Counted from the first letter of the stretch, positions 1 through 9,249 are shown. The stretch: DNA of 64,000 nucleotides from Nocardioides ginsengisegetis (GCF_014138045.1 NZ_JACGXA010000001.1:3209001-3273000); one strand, 5' to 3'. Notes: generated by a model not told the origin, from the letters alone. A program made the numbers and translations.

Positions 1-181
1 GGGTGGGGGCGCCGGGGTGCTCGGTGGCGGCGGAGCGGGCTCCGCCGAGGAGGGCGCCGGCGGTGAGCACGAGGAGCAGCGCCGCCATGAGCACCACGGC
101 GCGGCCGCGGCGGGTCAGCCGGACCTCGCCGGAGCGGGGACGCGCCGGGGCGAACGTGGGGTTGATCGTCATGGTGCTCAT
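1..181 (-). CDS. LysM-type cell-wall/cell-division protein, N-terminal part only (Rv2719c/ChiZ-DivS position)
   Basis: The gene runs off the left edge; about 60 N-terminal residues are visible. The start at 181 has a good GGAGG five bases upstream. The peptide begins MSTMTINPTF, then a basic stretch (LTRRGRAVV) and one hydrophobic segment (about residues 29-48), as in membrane-anchored LysM peptidoglycan proteins beside lexA in actinobacteria. The LysM domain itself would lie outside the window, so the family call rests on the N-terminus, the location, and two SOS-box-like sites upstream. The equivalent mycobacterial and corynebacterial genes are DNA-damage-induced division suppressors. Here three genes separate it from lexA. 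Confidence 0.6.
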   Translation of the reverse strand, partial: MSTMTINPTFAPARPRSGEVRLTRRGRAVVLMAALLLVLTAGALLGGARSAATEHPGAPT

Positions 182-302
182 CGGGACCTCCTGGGGAAGT
201 GGCGGTCAGCCATCGGTGCCTGTCCGTCGAAGAGATGTCTATCGGCGGCCACCGACAGTCCGTGTCGGGCTGTCTGGTCCACCGATTCGATCAAGCATTC
301 GA

Positions 303-318
303 TCGAACACATGTGCGA
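303..318. promoter_or_regulatory. SOS box (LexA site), imperfect
   Basis: TCGAACACATGTGCGA matches the actinobacterial LexA palindrome TCGAAC-N4-GTTCGA with one mismatch in the right arm. It lies between the divergent genes at 181 (minus) and 499 (plus). Confidence 0.7.
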
Positions 319-355
319 CATTAGAGCAGGTGTTCGAACGAGCGCAAGAGGCGCG

Positions 356-371
356 CCGAACATTTGTTCGA
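356..371. promoter_or_regulatory. SOS box (LexA site)
   Basis: CCGAACATTTGTTCGA matches the LexA palindrome with one mismatch in the left arm. An extra GTTCGAAC palindrome lies between the two boxes at 332-339. The remainder of the 182-498 gap shows no gene. Confidence 0.75.
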
Positions 372-498
372 ACGGGTACTAAGACCACGCACCCCCCACC
401 ACCACCCCCGGATGGCTCGGACGGGGCATGCCAGAGCGCCCGCGGCCGCGAGTAGAGAGGGAGTGACCGCCAGCCCCCTCAACGACAAGGACCCCCGC

Positions 499-1212
499 AT
501 GTCGTCTTCACGCCCCCCATCCAGCCCAGCCCGCGGCCGCACGCTCCCCGTGCTGCTCGCGGCCCTCGTCCTGATCGGCGGAGCCAACGTCGCGGCGTAC
601 GCCGCCAACGGGCACCCGCTCCTGCTCGGCACCAGCAACACCGCCACCCACCCGACCGCGCTGAAGAACACCGGCAGCGGCGCAGCCCTGTCCCTCAAGG
701 CCAGACCGGGCTCGCCGCCCCTTGCGGTGACCACGACGAAGAAGGTCAACAAGCTCAACGCCGACCTCGTGGACGGACTGAGCGGCAAGCAGATGGAGAA
801 CGCCGCCTACGAGTACGTCCTGCCCACCGGTGGCCCGGCGGCGAGCAGCCTCCAGGTCTCCCTTCCGGGCCTGCCCGCGGGCACCTATCTCGCGACGTAC
901 TCGGTCATCACGACGACCAGTAGCCCGCCCGCCTGCTACCTGACCCGGTCGACATCGCCGGGAGGGGCGTTCGAGTACGGCACCACCGGGGGCACGTACA
1001 GCACCAACACGGCCAGCGCGGTGGTGGACCAGGACCTCGCGACCCCGGTCACGCTCGTCTGCTTCGGTTCGACGTTCAGCGTCTACGCCGGCGGCGACGT
1101 CGACTCGCGGATCGTCCTCACACCCATCTCGCGCCTCGTGTCAGCACCCGCGACCGCCGCGCGGCACGCACCCCCGGGCGCGCGGCACCAGGGACCGGCC
1201 ACGCGCCGCTGA
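499..1212 (+). CDS. exported protein of unknown function
   Basis: 237 residues. The ATG at 499 follows AAGGA at seven bases and is followed by a short polar N-terminus and one hydrophobic stretch (about residues 13-33, ending AAYAANG), so it is exported or anchored. The middle contains the sequence KLNADLVDGLSG, a pattern common in uncharacterised secreted actinobacterial proteins. Two cysteines lie in the beta-rich C-terminal half, and the tail is basic and Pro/Ala-rich. No enzymatic motif was recognised. It is divergent from the LysM gene across a region with two SOS boxes, so it may be DNA-damage inducible (inference). Confidence 0.65.
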   Translation: MSSSRPPSSPARGRTLPVLLAALVLIGGANVAAYAANGHPLLLGTSNTATHPTALKNTGSGAALSLKARPGSPPLAVTTTKKVNKLNADLVDGLSGKQMENAAYEYVLPTGGPAASSLQVSLPGLPAGTYLATYSVITTTSSPPACYLTRSTSPGGAFEYGTTGGTYSTNTASAVVDQDLATPVTLVCFGSTFSVYAGGDVDSRIVLTPISRLVSAPATAARHAPPGARHQGPATRR

Positions 1213-1222
1213 ACCGACCCGC

Positions 1223-2029
1223 TCAGGCGCCGGCGGACTTCTTCAGGGCCCGCCGGCCCTGGGCGGCGAACAGGCTGATCCCGCGCGCACTGACCGACGG
1301 CGCCAGCGCCGAGGCCCGTACGACGCCCCCGCGCCAACCCGGCACCGCCCGGATCACCCGATGGCTGCCGACCAGCGCGACGGCCTCGTCGGCGACCTCG
1401 TCGACGGTGAGGATCCGGCCACCGGAGTGGACCAGCAGGTTGCCCAGCCCCCCGGGCGTCTGCGCGTCGAGCATCGCGGTCTTCACCCCGTCGGGGCAGA
1501 TCGCGTGCACCCGCACACCTCGAGGCGTCTCGGCGTCGCCCGACATGGTGAGCGAGACGATCGCGGCCTTCGTGGCGGCGTACAGGCTGTAGCCCGGGAC
1601 CGGCCCGAGCCCCGCGAGCGACGCGGTGTTGACGACGTCGCCGCCGGCCTCGCCGAACGCCTCGAGCGCGGCGCGCATCCCCCACACGACGCCCATCAGG
1701 TTGACGTCGACCAGGCGTCGTACGGCGTCGTCGGACAGCTCCGACAGCGTGCCGTCGTCGCCGACACCGGCGTTGTTGAACCACGCGGTCAGGACGCCGT
1801 GGCGGGTCGCCTCGGCGACCGCGGCCGCGTGCCCGGCGGGGTCGCGCACGTCGTGGGCGATGCCGGCCGCGGCGCCGATCTCGGCGGCCGTGCGGGCGGC
1901 GCCCTCGCCGTCGACGTCGGTGACCACGACCCGGTGGCCGCGGGCGACCATCCGCTCGGCGATGCCGCGGCCGATCCCGCGGGCTCCTCCGGTGACGACA
2001 CAGCTGGTGTGGACAGGCGGTGCAGACAT
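1223..2029 (-). CDS. SDR family NAD(P)-dependent oxidoreductase
   Basis: Classical short-chain dehydrogenase of 268 residues. Visible motifs are the cofactor loop TGGARGIGRG near the N-terminus, NNAG (in WFNNAGVGDD), the catalytic serine in NTASLAG, and YAATK carrying the Tyr and Lys. The substrate cannot be inferred. I chose the ATG at 2029 because the Rossmann strand begins a few residues later; ATG 2056 and TTG 2068 are open alternatives, and none has a clear ribosome binding site. It is divergent from the GNAT gene. Confidence 0.85.
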   Translation of the reverse strand: MSAPPVHTSCVVTGGARGIGRGIAERMVARGHRVVVTDVDGEGAARTAAEIGAAAGIAHDVRDPAGHAAAVAEATRHGVLTAWFNNAGVGDDGTLSELSDDAVRRLVDVNLMGVVWGMRAALEAFGEAGGDVVNTASLAGLGPVPGYSLYAATKAAIVSLTMSGDAETPRGVRVHAICPDGVKTAMLDAQTPGGLGNLLVHSGGRILTVDEVADEAVALVGSHRVIRAVPGWRGGVVRASALAPSVSARGISLFAAQGRRALKKSAGA

Positions 2030-2109
2030 GGGGGACGAAGGCTGGGCGGCAGGCATGGCGGGAGTCAACCAGATCCGCGAATTCGCCGATCCCGATGTCC
2101 CACGCGGCG

Positions 2110-2115
2110 TACGGT
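2110..2115 (+). promoter_or_regulatory. -10 box of a leaderless transcript (GNAT gene)
   Basis: TACGGT is followed by exactly six bases and then GTG 2122, the spacing of leaderless actinobacterial genes. The same TANNNT-N6-start layout is seen at 11619, 15058 (minus) and 24639. Confidence 0.45.
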
Positions 2116-2121
2116 GCCCCG

Positions 2122-2913
2122 GTGACCCCCGTGCTTGCTGATCCGCGGGTGGCTCCGGTCGAGGACAACCTCATGGAGTTCCTGCGGGTGACGGCCTCCA
2201 ACCCTTCCTTCGGGACCGAGGGTGCCGCCGACCTCCACACCTGGCACACCACCGTGCCGCACCCCGTCTTCAACGGCATCGCCGGCGCCCGCTTCGCACC
2301 CGGCGAGGAGCTGCGCCGCACCCGCGAGGTGCTGGCGGCCTACGTCGGCCGAGGACTCCCCTTCCTGTGGTGGGGCTCCCCCTCCACGATGACGGCCGAG
2401 ATCGCCGACACCCTCGTCGCCGCCGGCATGTTGCGCGACGAGACGCCCGGCATGCATCGCGTCCTCGACGGCCCGGTGCCGATGCCGCCGCCCGGCCCCG
2501 GCGTCCGGATCCACGTCGTGGGCCCGGAGTGCCACGCGGCCACCGCGCGGGTGATGACCGAGGGCTTCGGCTTCCCGGCCGAGCTCGCCGGCCCGATCGT
2601 GGAGATGATGGCGCCCTTCGACGCCGCCGACCTCCTCACCGTGCTCGCCACCGTCGACGGCCAGCCCGTCGCCTGCGGCACCGCCTGGCTCACCGGCCGC
2701 ACCGCCGGCCTCTACAACATCACCACGCTCGAGGCCGCGCGCGGGCGCGGGATCGGGTACGCCGTCACCGCGACGCTGCTCGAGATGGCGCGTGACCGGG
2801 GCTGCACCGAGGCGATCCTGCACGCCACCGAGATGGGCCGGCCGGTCTACGAGCGGCTGGGCTTCGAGGAGGTCTGCCGGATGCCGATGTTCGTGTGGGT
2901 GCCCCAGCTCTGA
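2122..2913 (+). CDS. GNAT family N-acetyltransferase
   Basis: About 263 residues. The acetyl-CoA-binding signature is in the C-terminal half: EAARGRGIGYAVTATLLEMA (the R/Q-x-x-G-x-G/A motif), followed by YERLGFEEVC near the end, typical of the last GNAT strands. The N-terminal half is the less conserved domain of two-domain GNAT proteins. The substrate is unknown. The start is taken as GTG 2122, preceded by a leaderless -10 box; ATG 2095 would add nine residues. Confidence 0.85.
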   Translation: MTPVLADPRVAPVEDNLMEFLRVTASNPSFGTEGAADLHTWHTTVPHPVFNGIAGARFAPGEELRRTREVLAAYVGRGLPFLWWGSPSTMTAEIADTLVAAGMLRDETPGMHRVLDGPVPMPPPGPGVRIHVVGPECHAATARVMTEGFGFPAELAGPIVEMMAPFDAADLLTVLATVDGQPVACGTAWLTGRTAGLYNITTLEAARGRGIGYAVTATLLEMARDRGCTEAILHATEMGRPVYERLGFEEVCRMPMFVWVPQL

Positions 2914-2950
2914 CCGTGACGTGGCGCCCCACTCCGGCGCGACACGCTGT

Positions 2951-2991
2951 TCGAACAGATGTTTGAACAGACGGGCCGACATGGCTACGGT
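2951..2991 (+). promoter_or_regulatory. lexA promoter with overlapping SOS box
   Basis: TCGAACAGATGTTTGA (2951-2966) is a LexA box with one mismatch. It overlaps a -35 element TTGAAC (2963-2968), which is 17 bases from a -10 element TACGGT (2986-2991). Bound LexA would cover the -35, giving classical autorepression. Confidence 0.8.
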
Positions 2992-3051
2992 GGGAACACC
3001 GGCCCGGGGTGCGTCCCCCGGGCGCACCGCCGTACACCGGAAGGCACCGCC

Positions 3052-3804
3052 ATGGCCACGAAGAAGACGGGCGACGACTCCCCCACCAAGGCTGCACGGG
3101 GTCGAGTCGCCGAGCTGCCCGACGGTCCCCCGGACGCCCACGGCCTGACCCCGCGCCAGCAGCGGGTCCTGGCCCACATCAAGGAAGCCATCGAGAAGCG
3201 CGGCTACCCGCCCAGCATGCGCGAGATCGGCGAGGCGGTCGGGCTCACCAGCTCCTCCAGCGTGGCCCACCAGCTCAAGGTGCTCGAGGAGAAGGGCTTC
3301 CTCAAGCGCGACCCCAACCGGCCGCGGGCGCTCGAGGTCTTCCTGCCCGAGGTGATGAAGGCGCGGCGCTCGATCTCCTCGGCCGACGAGTCGACCTACG
3401 ACGAGACCGGCGTCGGCGACGCGATGCCCGCCGCCTCCTACGTGCCGATGGTCGGCCGGATCGCCGCCGGCGGCCCGATCCTGGCCGAGGAGCGGGTCGA
3501 GGCGATCTTCCCGCTGCCCCAGGAGCTGGTCGGCGACGGCACGCTCTTCATGCTCGAGGTCGTCGGCGACTCGATGGTCGACGCGGCCATCTGCAGCGGC
3601 GACTACGTCGTGATCCGCCAGCAGCCCACCGCCAGCAACGGCGAGATCGTGGCCGCGATGATCGACGGCGAGGCCACCGTCAAGACCTTCCAGCGCAAGG
3701 ACGGCAAGGTCTGGCTGCTGCCCCACAACGACACCTACGAGCCCATCGACGGCACCCACGCGACGATCCTCGGCAAGGTCACCGCGGTCCTGCGTCGGGT
3801 CTGA
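3052..3804 (+). CDS. lexA: transcriptional repressor LexA
   Basis: SOS-response repressor and self-cleaving serine protease, 250 residues, a normal actinobacterial length. The winged-helix DNA-binding domain spans about residues 32-97 (LTPRQQRVL..., [30 protein letters not shown]). The autocleavage site is Ala139-Gly140 in GRIAAGGP. The catalytic Ser174 lies in VVGDSM and Lys211 in EATVKTF. The ATG at 3052 follows GGAAGG at seven bases. Upstream is a promoter with an overlapping SOS box, so it is autoregulated. The position beside the LysM gene and in the same neighbourhood as hflX, dapF, miaA and miaB agrees with actinobacterial gene order. Confidence 0.98.
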   Translation: MATKKTGDDSPTKAARGRVAELPDGPPDAHGLTPRQQRVLAHIKEAIEKRGYPPSMREIGEAVGLTSSSSVAHQLKVLEEKGFLKRDPNRPRALEVFLPEVMKARRSISSADESTYDETGVGDAMPAASYVPMVGRIAAGGPILAEERVEAIFPLPQELVGDGTLFMLEVVGDSMVDAAICSGDYVVIRQQPTASNGEIVAAMIDGEATVKTFQRKDGKVWLLPHNDTYEPIDGTHATILGKVTAVLRRV

Positions 3805-3920
3805 TCGGGGTCCGCTAGCCTCCTCACCGGAAATCTTCACGAACCCCCGAGATAAATCCCGGGAACATTTCGGGGGTATTCCGTATTTTGGTACATGTGG
3901 GAACGACTGAGGGTGGGGGT

Positions 3921-4772
3921 ATGTCTCTGACTGCCCTGCGCCGACGCCACCCGCAGATCGTGCGGGGCGTGCTCGAGATCGTCCTCATCCTGGCCCTCTG
4001 GGTGGGCTACAGCCTGTCCCGGCTCGTCGCCGACACCGCGATGGGGCCGGCCATGCACCGGGCCCACGAGCTGCTCCGCTTCGAGACCGTGCTCGGCATC
4101 CACTGGGAGGTGCCGCTCAACGAGCTGTTCACCAACCACCGGGTGATCGGGCTGCTCGGCTCCTACTGGTACGCCTCCCTCCACTACGTCGTCACGGCCG
4201 CGGTGCTGCTCTGGCTCTACCGGCTCGGCACCCGCGTCTACGCCCCGGCCCGACGGGCGCTGGTGATCGGCACCCTCCTCGGGCTCGCGGCCTACCTGCT
4301 GATGCCGACGGCACCGCCGCGCTTCATCACGGGCTACGTCGACGTCCTCTCCCTGCACGCCTCCGACGGCTGGTGGGCCTCCGACGCCTCCGCGCCGCGC
4401 GGGCTCGGCGGGCTGACCAACGAGCTGGCCGCCTTCCCGTCGCTGCACGCCGGCTGGGCCCTGTGGGTCGCCATCTCGCTGCAGCGCCACGCCCGCCACC
4501 GGTGGGTCCGCGCGCTCGGCTGGACCTACGCCGTCGGCACCGGCGTCGTCATCATCGGCACCGGCAACCACTGGGTCATCGACGTGCTGATGGGCTACCT
4601 CGTCATCGCCGCCGGCTGGGCCGCCGCCGAGTGGGCGCCACGCATCCCCGTCCTCGTCTCCGCGCCCGCCGCCCGGCCGATGCCGGCCGCCGCGGCCCCG
4701 CTGCCGACACCGGCCCCGGCCCCGCTCACGCGCAGCCTGCCCACGCCGGCCGCCCGCAGCCGCCTCGACTGA
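3921..4772 (+). CDS. PAP2-superfamily membrane phosphatase / inositol-phosphorylceramide-synthase-like protein
   Basis: 283 residues with about six membrane segments. The phosphatase signature is split as in PAP2/AUR1-type enzymes: FPSLHAGWALW carries the conserved Ser-x-His, and GTGNHWVIDVLMGY carries the His-x3-Asp pair. The classical first KX6RP motif is not evident, which fits the AUR1-like branch. The C-terminal 45 residues are Pro/Ala-rich and cytosolic or disordered. The likely substrate is a lipid phosphate in the membrane. ATG 3921 follows a G-rich stretch. Confidence 0.8.
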   Translation: MSLTALRRRHPQIVRGVLEIVLILALWVGYSLSRLVADTAMGPAMHRAHELLRFETVLGIHWEVPLNELFTNHRVIGLLGSYWYASLHYVVTAAVLLWLYRLGTRVYAPARRALVIGTLLGLAAYLLMPTAPPRFITGYVDVLSLHASDGWWASDASAPRGLGGLTNELAAFPSLHAGWALWVAISLQRHARHRWVRALGWTYAVGTGVVIIGTGNHWVIDVLMGYLVIAAGWAAAEWAPRIPVLVSAPAARPMPAAAAPLPTPAPAPLTRSLPTPAARSRLD

Positions 4773-4863
4773 CCCGCGCCACCCCGGGGTGACCTGCGGG
4801 TGAACGGACGGTGCTCACACCGCCGATCCGGAACACGCCCGGCGCTGGCTCGTTGGGCCTCTC

Positions 4864-6606
4864 GTGAGCTCTCCCCGTGACATCCCCCCTGCCCAGCCCC
4901 TGACCTCCCGCCCCGTCGGTCGACGTACGGTCCTGGCCACCGGCACCGTCGGCGCCGTCGGCGTGGCCGCGGTCTCCTCGCCGCTCGCGACGGCCGCCCC
5001 GGCAGTAGCCGCGTCAGGGGCCGCGGGCGACGGCGCGGTGTTCGCCCACGGTGTCGCCTCGGGCGACCCGCTGCCCGAGGGGGTCGTGCTGTGGACCCGA
5101 GTGACGCCGACCGCGGCGAGCACCCCCGGCTCCGGCGCGGGCCCGAAGGTCACGGTCCGCTGGGAGGTGGCGCGAGACGCGGGGTTCCGCGACGTCGTAC
5201 GCCGAGGCCGCTTCGAGACCGGCCCGAGCCGCGACCACACCGTCAAGGTCGACGTGCGCGGCCTGCGGCCCGCCACGGCGTACCACTACCGCTTCCACCT
5301 CGGCGACGCCACGAGCCGGGTCGGCCGCACCCGCACGGCTCCCGCCCACGACGCGACGCCGGACCACCTGCGCTTCGGCGTCGTCTCGTGCGCCAACCTG
5401 CAGGCCGGCTGGTTCAGCGCCTACCGCGGGCTCGCGGCGCGCGACGACCTGGACGCGGTGGTGCACCTGGGCGACTACCTCTACGAGTACGGCCCCGGTG
5501 AGTACGGCTACGGCCAGTCCGACGAGGACATCCGCAAGCACGAGCCGGCGCACGAGATGCTCTCGCTGGCCGACTACCGGCAGCGGCACGCGCAGTACAA
5601 GCGCGACCGCGACCTGCAGGACGCGCACGCGAAGTTCGCCTGGATCGTGACGTGGGACGACCACGAGGTCGCCGACAACCAGTGGAAGAACGGCGCGGTC
5701 AACCACGACGCAGGCGAGGGCGACTACAAGGCCCGCCGGGCGCGGGCGCACCGGGCGTACGACGAGTGGATGCCTGCGCGGCTCGACGGCACCGCCGCGC
5801 TGCGGGACGGTGACCGGCTCTACCGGCGGCTGCGCTTCGGCACGCTGGCCGAGCTGAGCCTGCTCGACCTGCGCACCCACCGCGACCAGCAGGTCGAGAC
5901 CACCCCCACCCCGGTGCCCAACCCGGACCCGGCCGTCAACGACCCGGACCGGACCATCACCGGCAACCGGCAGATGCAGTGGCTCAAGGACTCGCTGGCC
6001 GGCGACCGCCCGCAGTGGAAGATCATCGGCAACCCGGTGATGATCGCGCCGGTCAACTTCGGCGCCCTCCCCGACCCGATGGTCGACGCGGTGCACCAGG
6101 TCACCGGCGAGCCGGCCGCGTCCGACGGGGCGCCGTACAACACCGACCAGTGGGACGGCTACACCACCGACCGCCGGGAGGTCTTCGACCACATCCGCAC
6201 CCACCAGGTGAAGGACGCGCTCTTCATCACCGGCGACATCCACTCCGGGTGGGCCGCGGAGCTGCCGTACGACGCCTCGACCTACCCCGTCGGCGACTCG
6301 GCCGGCGTGGAGTTCGTGTGCACGTCGGTCACGGCCAACAACCTCAAGGACATCACCGGCACGCCGGCACACACGACCAGCGACGGCGTGGCCGAGACGA
6401 TCAAGGCCAACAACCGGCACGTGAAGTATCTCAACTGGGACGACCACGGCTTCTCCGTGCTCGACGTGACCGCCCAGCGCGCCCAGATGGACTGGTACGT
6501 CATCGGGGACCGCAAGGACCGCAACGCCCCGATCACGTGGTCGGTGTCGTGGAAGACCAACACCGGCACCGGCCGCGTCAGCGAGGTGTCGAAGCCGGTG
6601 AGCTGA
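4864..6606 (+). CDS. phoD: secreted alkaline phosphatase D (PhoD family)
   Basis: 580 residues. The N-terminus has a twin-arginine signal (GRRTVLATG then a hydrophobic Ala/Val run), so it is a Tat substrate exported folded. The PhoD N-terminal domain begins at FAHGVASGDPLPEGVVLWTR. The metallophosphoesterase core shows HLGDYLYEYGPG, TWDDHEVADNQW and FITGDIHSGW, which supply Fe/Ca ligands in this family. Probable role: phosphate release from phosphodiesters outside the cell. The start is GTG 4864 with no clear SD. It is followed by a strong terminator. No Pho box was recognised upstream. Confidence 0.93.
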   Translation: MSSPRDIPPAQPLTSRPVGRRTVLATGTVGAVGVAAVSSPLATAAPAVAASGAAGDGAVFAHGVASGDPLPEGVVLWTRVTPTAASTPGSGAGPKVTVRWEVARDAGFRDVVRRGRFETGPSRDHTVKVDVRGLRPATAYHYRFHLGDATSRVGRTRTAPAHDATPDHLRFGVVSCANLQAGWFSAYRGLAARDDLDAVVHLGDYLYEYGPGEYGYGQSDEDIRKHEPAHEMLSLADYRQRHAQYKRDRDLQDAHAKFAWIVTWDDHEVADNQWKNGAVNHDAGEGDYKARRARAHRAYDEWMPARLDGTAALRDGDRLYRRLRFGTLAELSLLDLRTHRDQQVETTPTPVPNPDPAVNDPDRTITGNRQMQWLKDSLAGDRPQWKIIGNPVMIAPVNFGALPDPMVDAVHQVTGEPAASDGAPYNTDQWDGYTTDRREVFDHIRTHQVKDALFITGDIHSGWAAELPYDASTYPVGDSAGVEFVCTSVTANNLKDITGTPAHTTSDGVAETIKANNRHVKYLNWDDHGFSVLDVTAQRAQMDWYVIGDRKDRNAPITWSVSWKTNTGTGRVSEVSKPVS

Positions 6607-6610
6607 GGGC

Positions 6611-6649
6611 GTCCGGGATCGCCGGTTCACCGGCGATCCCGGACGTTTT
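6611..6649 (+). terminator. rho-independent terminator of phoD
   Basis: A perfect 15-bp stem (6611-6625 with 6630-6644), TTCA loop, then GTTTT. It starts five bases after the phoD stop. Confidence 0.93.
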
Positions 6650-6822
6650 CGGGGGTTGCAACCCTCCAGAAGGTCCAGGAACCCTCCAGCACTGTGGCGG
6701 GTGGGACGTCTGGGAGCGCTGGTCCCGCGCCGGCCGCGTGACGGAGGCCACGACCCCGGTGGGCTTTTAGTCCCTGCCAGAAGGGGCACTCTCGGAGGTG
6801 ACCCCATCGCGCCGCGCGGGCG

Positions 6823-6842
6823 GGTGGGGTTCATCCCCCACC
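6823..6842 (+). promoter_or_regulatory. 5'-leader hairpin before a coiled-coil gene
   Basis: GGTGGGG (6823-6829) pairs with CCCCACC (6836-6842). The hairpin ends directly before the GAGAGAAG ribosome-binding region of the gene at 6854. It could modulate translation; no riboswitch class was recognised. Confidence 0.3.
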
Positions 6843-6853
6843 GAGAGAAGACC

Positions 6854-7276
6854 ATGAGCCTCAAAGCACACGCCTACAGCGACCCCCACCCAGCCCCTGG
6901 CGGCGACCCGGACAGCTCACCGGCGGCGGCCCGACTGCTGGAGATGACCGCCCGCGAGACCGACCAGTGGCGATCCGAGGCCAGGAGCGAGGCCGCCACG
7001 ATCGTGGCGGGCGCCCGGGACGAGGCTGCCGAGCTCGTGCGAGCTGCGCGCGAGGAAGCCGAGGCCCTGGTGGCTTCGGCCCGCAAGGAAGCCGCGCAGA
7101 CGCTGCGCGACGCCCGCGCCGAGGCATCCCGGGTGCAGAAGGAGACGACCGCGTCCCGTGAGCGCCACGAGGAGGTCATCGCGGACCTCCAGCAGGCGGC
7201 CACGGAGCACCGGGAGAAGCTGCGGGAGCACCTCACCGACATGCTCGACCGGGTCGACTCCGCCCCGGTGGACTAG
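6854..7276 (+). CDS. coiled-coil protein (DivIVA-like/heptad repeat)
   Basis: 140 residues, almost wholly helical. From residue 25 to the end it repeats Ala/Glu/Arg heptads (EARSEA, GARDEAAELVRAAREEAEALV, SARKEAAQTLRDARAEA), the pattern of DivIVA-type or ATP-synthase-b-like coiled coils. There is no membrane segment or signal. The N-terminal 20 residues are disordered. Function unknown; a scaffolding role is possible. The ATG follows GAGAGAAG. Its TAG stop interlocks with the dinG stop in the opposite direction through a shared CTAG. Confidence 0.7.
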   Translation: MSLKAHAYSDPHPAPGGDPDSSPAAARLLEMTARETDQWRSEARSEAATIVAGARDEAAELVRAAREEAEALVASARKEAAQTLRDARAEASRVQKETTASRERHEEVIADLQQAATEHREKLREHLTDMLDRVDSAPVD

Positions 7277-9249
7277 TTTCCGGCGAGGCGGGTGAGCGCC
7301 TTGCGGACCACGGCCGGGTCGGTGGTGGTCCACATCGGCGGCAGGCTGGCCTTGAGGAAGCCGCCGTAGCGGGCGGTGGCCAGGCGCGGATCGAGGACGG
7401 CCACGACCCCGCGGTCGGTGGTGGTGCGGATCAGGCGACCGGCGCCCTGCGCCATCAGCAGGGCGGCGTGGGTGGCGGCGACCTGCATGAAGCCGTTGCC
7501 GCCGGCCTTGTCGGCCGCGCGCTGCCGGGCGCTCATCAGCGGGTCGTCGGGCCGAGGGAAGGGGATCCGGTCGATCAGCACCAGCTGGCAGGTGTCACCG
7601 GGGACGTCGAGGCCCTGCCAGAGGCTGAGCGTGCCGAAGAGGCAGGTGTGCGGGTCGGCAACGAACTGCTTGGCGAGCTCGGGGAGCTGGGCGTCGCCCT
7701 GGGCCAGCGTGGTCAGGTGGGGCAGCCGCTCGCGGACCGCCTCGGCCGCGGCCTCGGCAGCGCGACGGCTCGAGAACAGGCCGAGCGTGCGGCCGTCGGC
7801 GGCGTCGACGAGGTCGACGATCTCGTCGAGCTGGGCCTTGACGAGCCCGTCGCGGCCCGGCGGCGGCAGGTGACGGGCGACGTACAGGATCGCCTGCTGG
7901 CCGTAGTCGAAGGGTGAGCCCACGTCGAGCCCGCGCCACGGCAGTGCGTCGCCGCCCGAGGAGACCGCCCCGGACTCCACGACCCGCTCGGAGGGCTTGA
8001 GGCCCACGCTGGTGGCGACCGAGGAGAAGTCGCCGCCGAGCATCAGGGTGGCGCTGGTGAAGACCACGGTCTTGTCGCTGAGCAGCTTGTCGCGCATCTG
8101 GCCCCAGACCTGGAGCGGCGCCACGCACAGCCGCGGCGGGACCCGGTCGCCTCCCTCGGAGAGCCAGAGCACGTCGGCGTCGGAGCCCGCGGCCATCCGC
8201 TCGGCGTTGACGAAGACCTCCTGGACCAGGCCCTTGGCCTGGGTGCGGCCGGCGTCGACCTCGCTCTCGGAGGTCTCCTTGGGGAACGCCGAGAGGCAGG
8301 CCCGCGCCGCGTCGCGGACCAGCACGAGGGCGTCCTTGAGCTGCTCGGGGACGACCTCGAAGCGGCCCGGGCTGGCCGCGGAGATGGCGTCGGCGAGCGC
8401 GTCGCCCGCGTCGGCGAGGTCGTCGGCCTGGCCGCCGTCGACCCAGCGCTGGCTGCGGCGGGAGGCGCGGTCGACGTCGTTGCTGGCCAGCTCGTCGGTG
8501 GCCGCCTGGGTCACCCGTTGGACCAGCTCGTGGGCCTCGTCGATGACGACGGTGTCGTAGTCGGGGATCATCGGCACCCCTTCGATCGCGTCGATCGCGA
8601 GCAGGGAGTGGTTGGTGATGATCAGCTGCGAGCGCTGGGCCTGCTCGCGGGCGCGCTCGACGAAGCACTCCTGGCCGAAGGGGCACTTGGTGGCGCCGAG
8701 GCAGTCGCGGTGGCCGACGCTGACCTGCCGCCACTCGCGGTCGGTGTGGCGGGGCGCGGCATCCCGCTCGCCGGTGCCCTTGTCCGCGGCCTGCTTCTCC
8801 GCCCACGTCCGCAGCTCGAGGACCTTCTTGGCCATCGACCCCTCGGGTACGTCGACGAGGGTGCCCTGGTCGTCGGGCACGCCCTCGCGGATGCGGTGCA
8901 GGCAGGCGTAGTTGGAGCGGCCCTTGAGCACGGCGTAGCTGGTGTCGACGCCGTCGACCCCGCCGATCGCCTCGACCAGCCGCGGGATGTCGCGCTCGAC
9001 GAGCTGGTGCTGGAGGGCGAGCGTCGCGGTGGCGACCACGACGCGCTTGTCGTGGAGCAGGCTCGGCACGAGGTAGCCGAGCGACTTGCCGGTGCCGGTG
9101 CCGGCCTGCACCAGCAGGTGGCGGCCGTCGGTCATCGAGTCGGCGACGGCCTCGGCCATCTCGACCTGGCCCGCGCGCTCCTGCCCCCCGAGGGCAGACA
9201 CCGCCGTCGCGAGGAGGTCGCGGACGGGGCTGGTGGTCGCTTCGGGCAC
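7273..9249 (-). CDS. dinG: ATP-dependent DNA helicase, DinG/XPD type
   Basis: 658 residues. SF2 helicase with Walker A QAGTGTGKSLGY near residue 52. Cysteines spaced as an Fe-S cluster lie between motifs Ia and II (NYACLHRIREG, HRDCLGATKCPFGQECFV). Then come the DEAH box VVIDEAHELVQR, a motif III region TSATLMLGG, and the C-terminal LWQGLDVPGD and QGAGRLIRTTTDRG (motif VI). It unwinds DNA with 5'-3' polarity in this family and helps resolve damaged or R-loop DNA. GTG start at 9249. No SOS box was seen upstream. Confidence 0.92.
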   Translation of the reverse strand: MPEATTSPVRDLLATAVSALGGQERAGQVEMAEAVADSMTDGRHLLVQAGTGTGKSLGYLVPSLLHDKRVVVATATLALQHQLVERDIPRLVEAIGGVDGVDTSYAVLKGRSNYACLHRIREGVPDDQGTLVDVPEGSMAKKVLELRTWAEKQAADKGTGERDAAPRHTDREWRQVSVGHRDCLGATKCPFGQECFVERAREQAQRSQLIITNHSLLAIDAIEGVPMIPDYDTVVIDEAHELVQRVTQAATDELASNDVDRASRRSQRWVDGGQADDLADAGDALADAISAASPGRFEVVPEQLKDALVLVRDAARACLSAFPKETSESEVDAGRTQAKGLVQEVFVNAERMAAGSDADVLWLSEGGDRVPPRLCVAPLQVWGQMRDKLLSDKTVVFTSATLMLGGDFSSVATSVGLKPSERVVESGAVSSGGDALPWRGLDVGSPFDYGQQAILYVARHLPPPGRDGLVKAQLDEIVDLVDAADGRTLGLFSSRRAAEAAAEAVRERLPHLTTLAQGDAQLPELAKQFVADPHTCLFGTLSLWQGLDVPGDTCQLVLIDRIPFPRPDDPLMSARQRAADKAGGNGFMQVAATHAALLMAQGAGRLIRTTTDRGVVAVLDPRLATARYGGFLKASLPPMWTTTDPAVVRKALTRLAGN

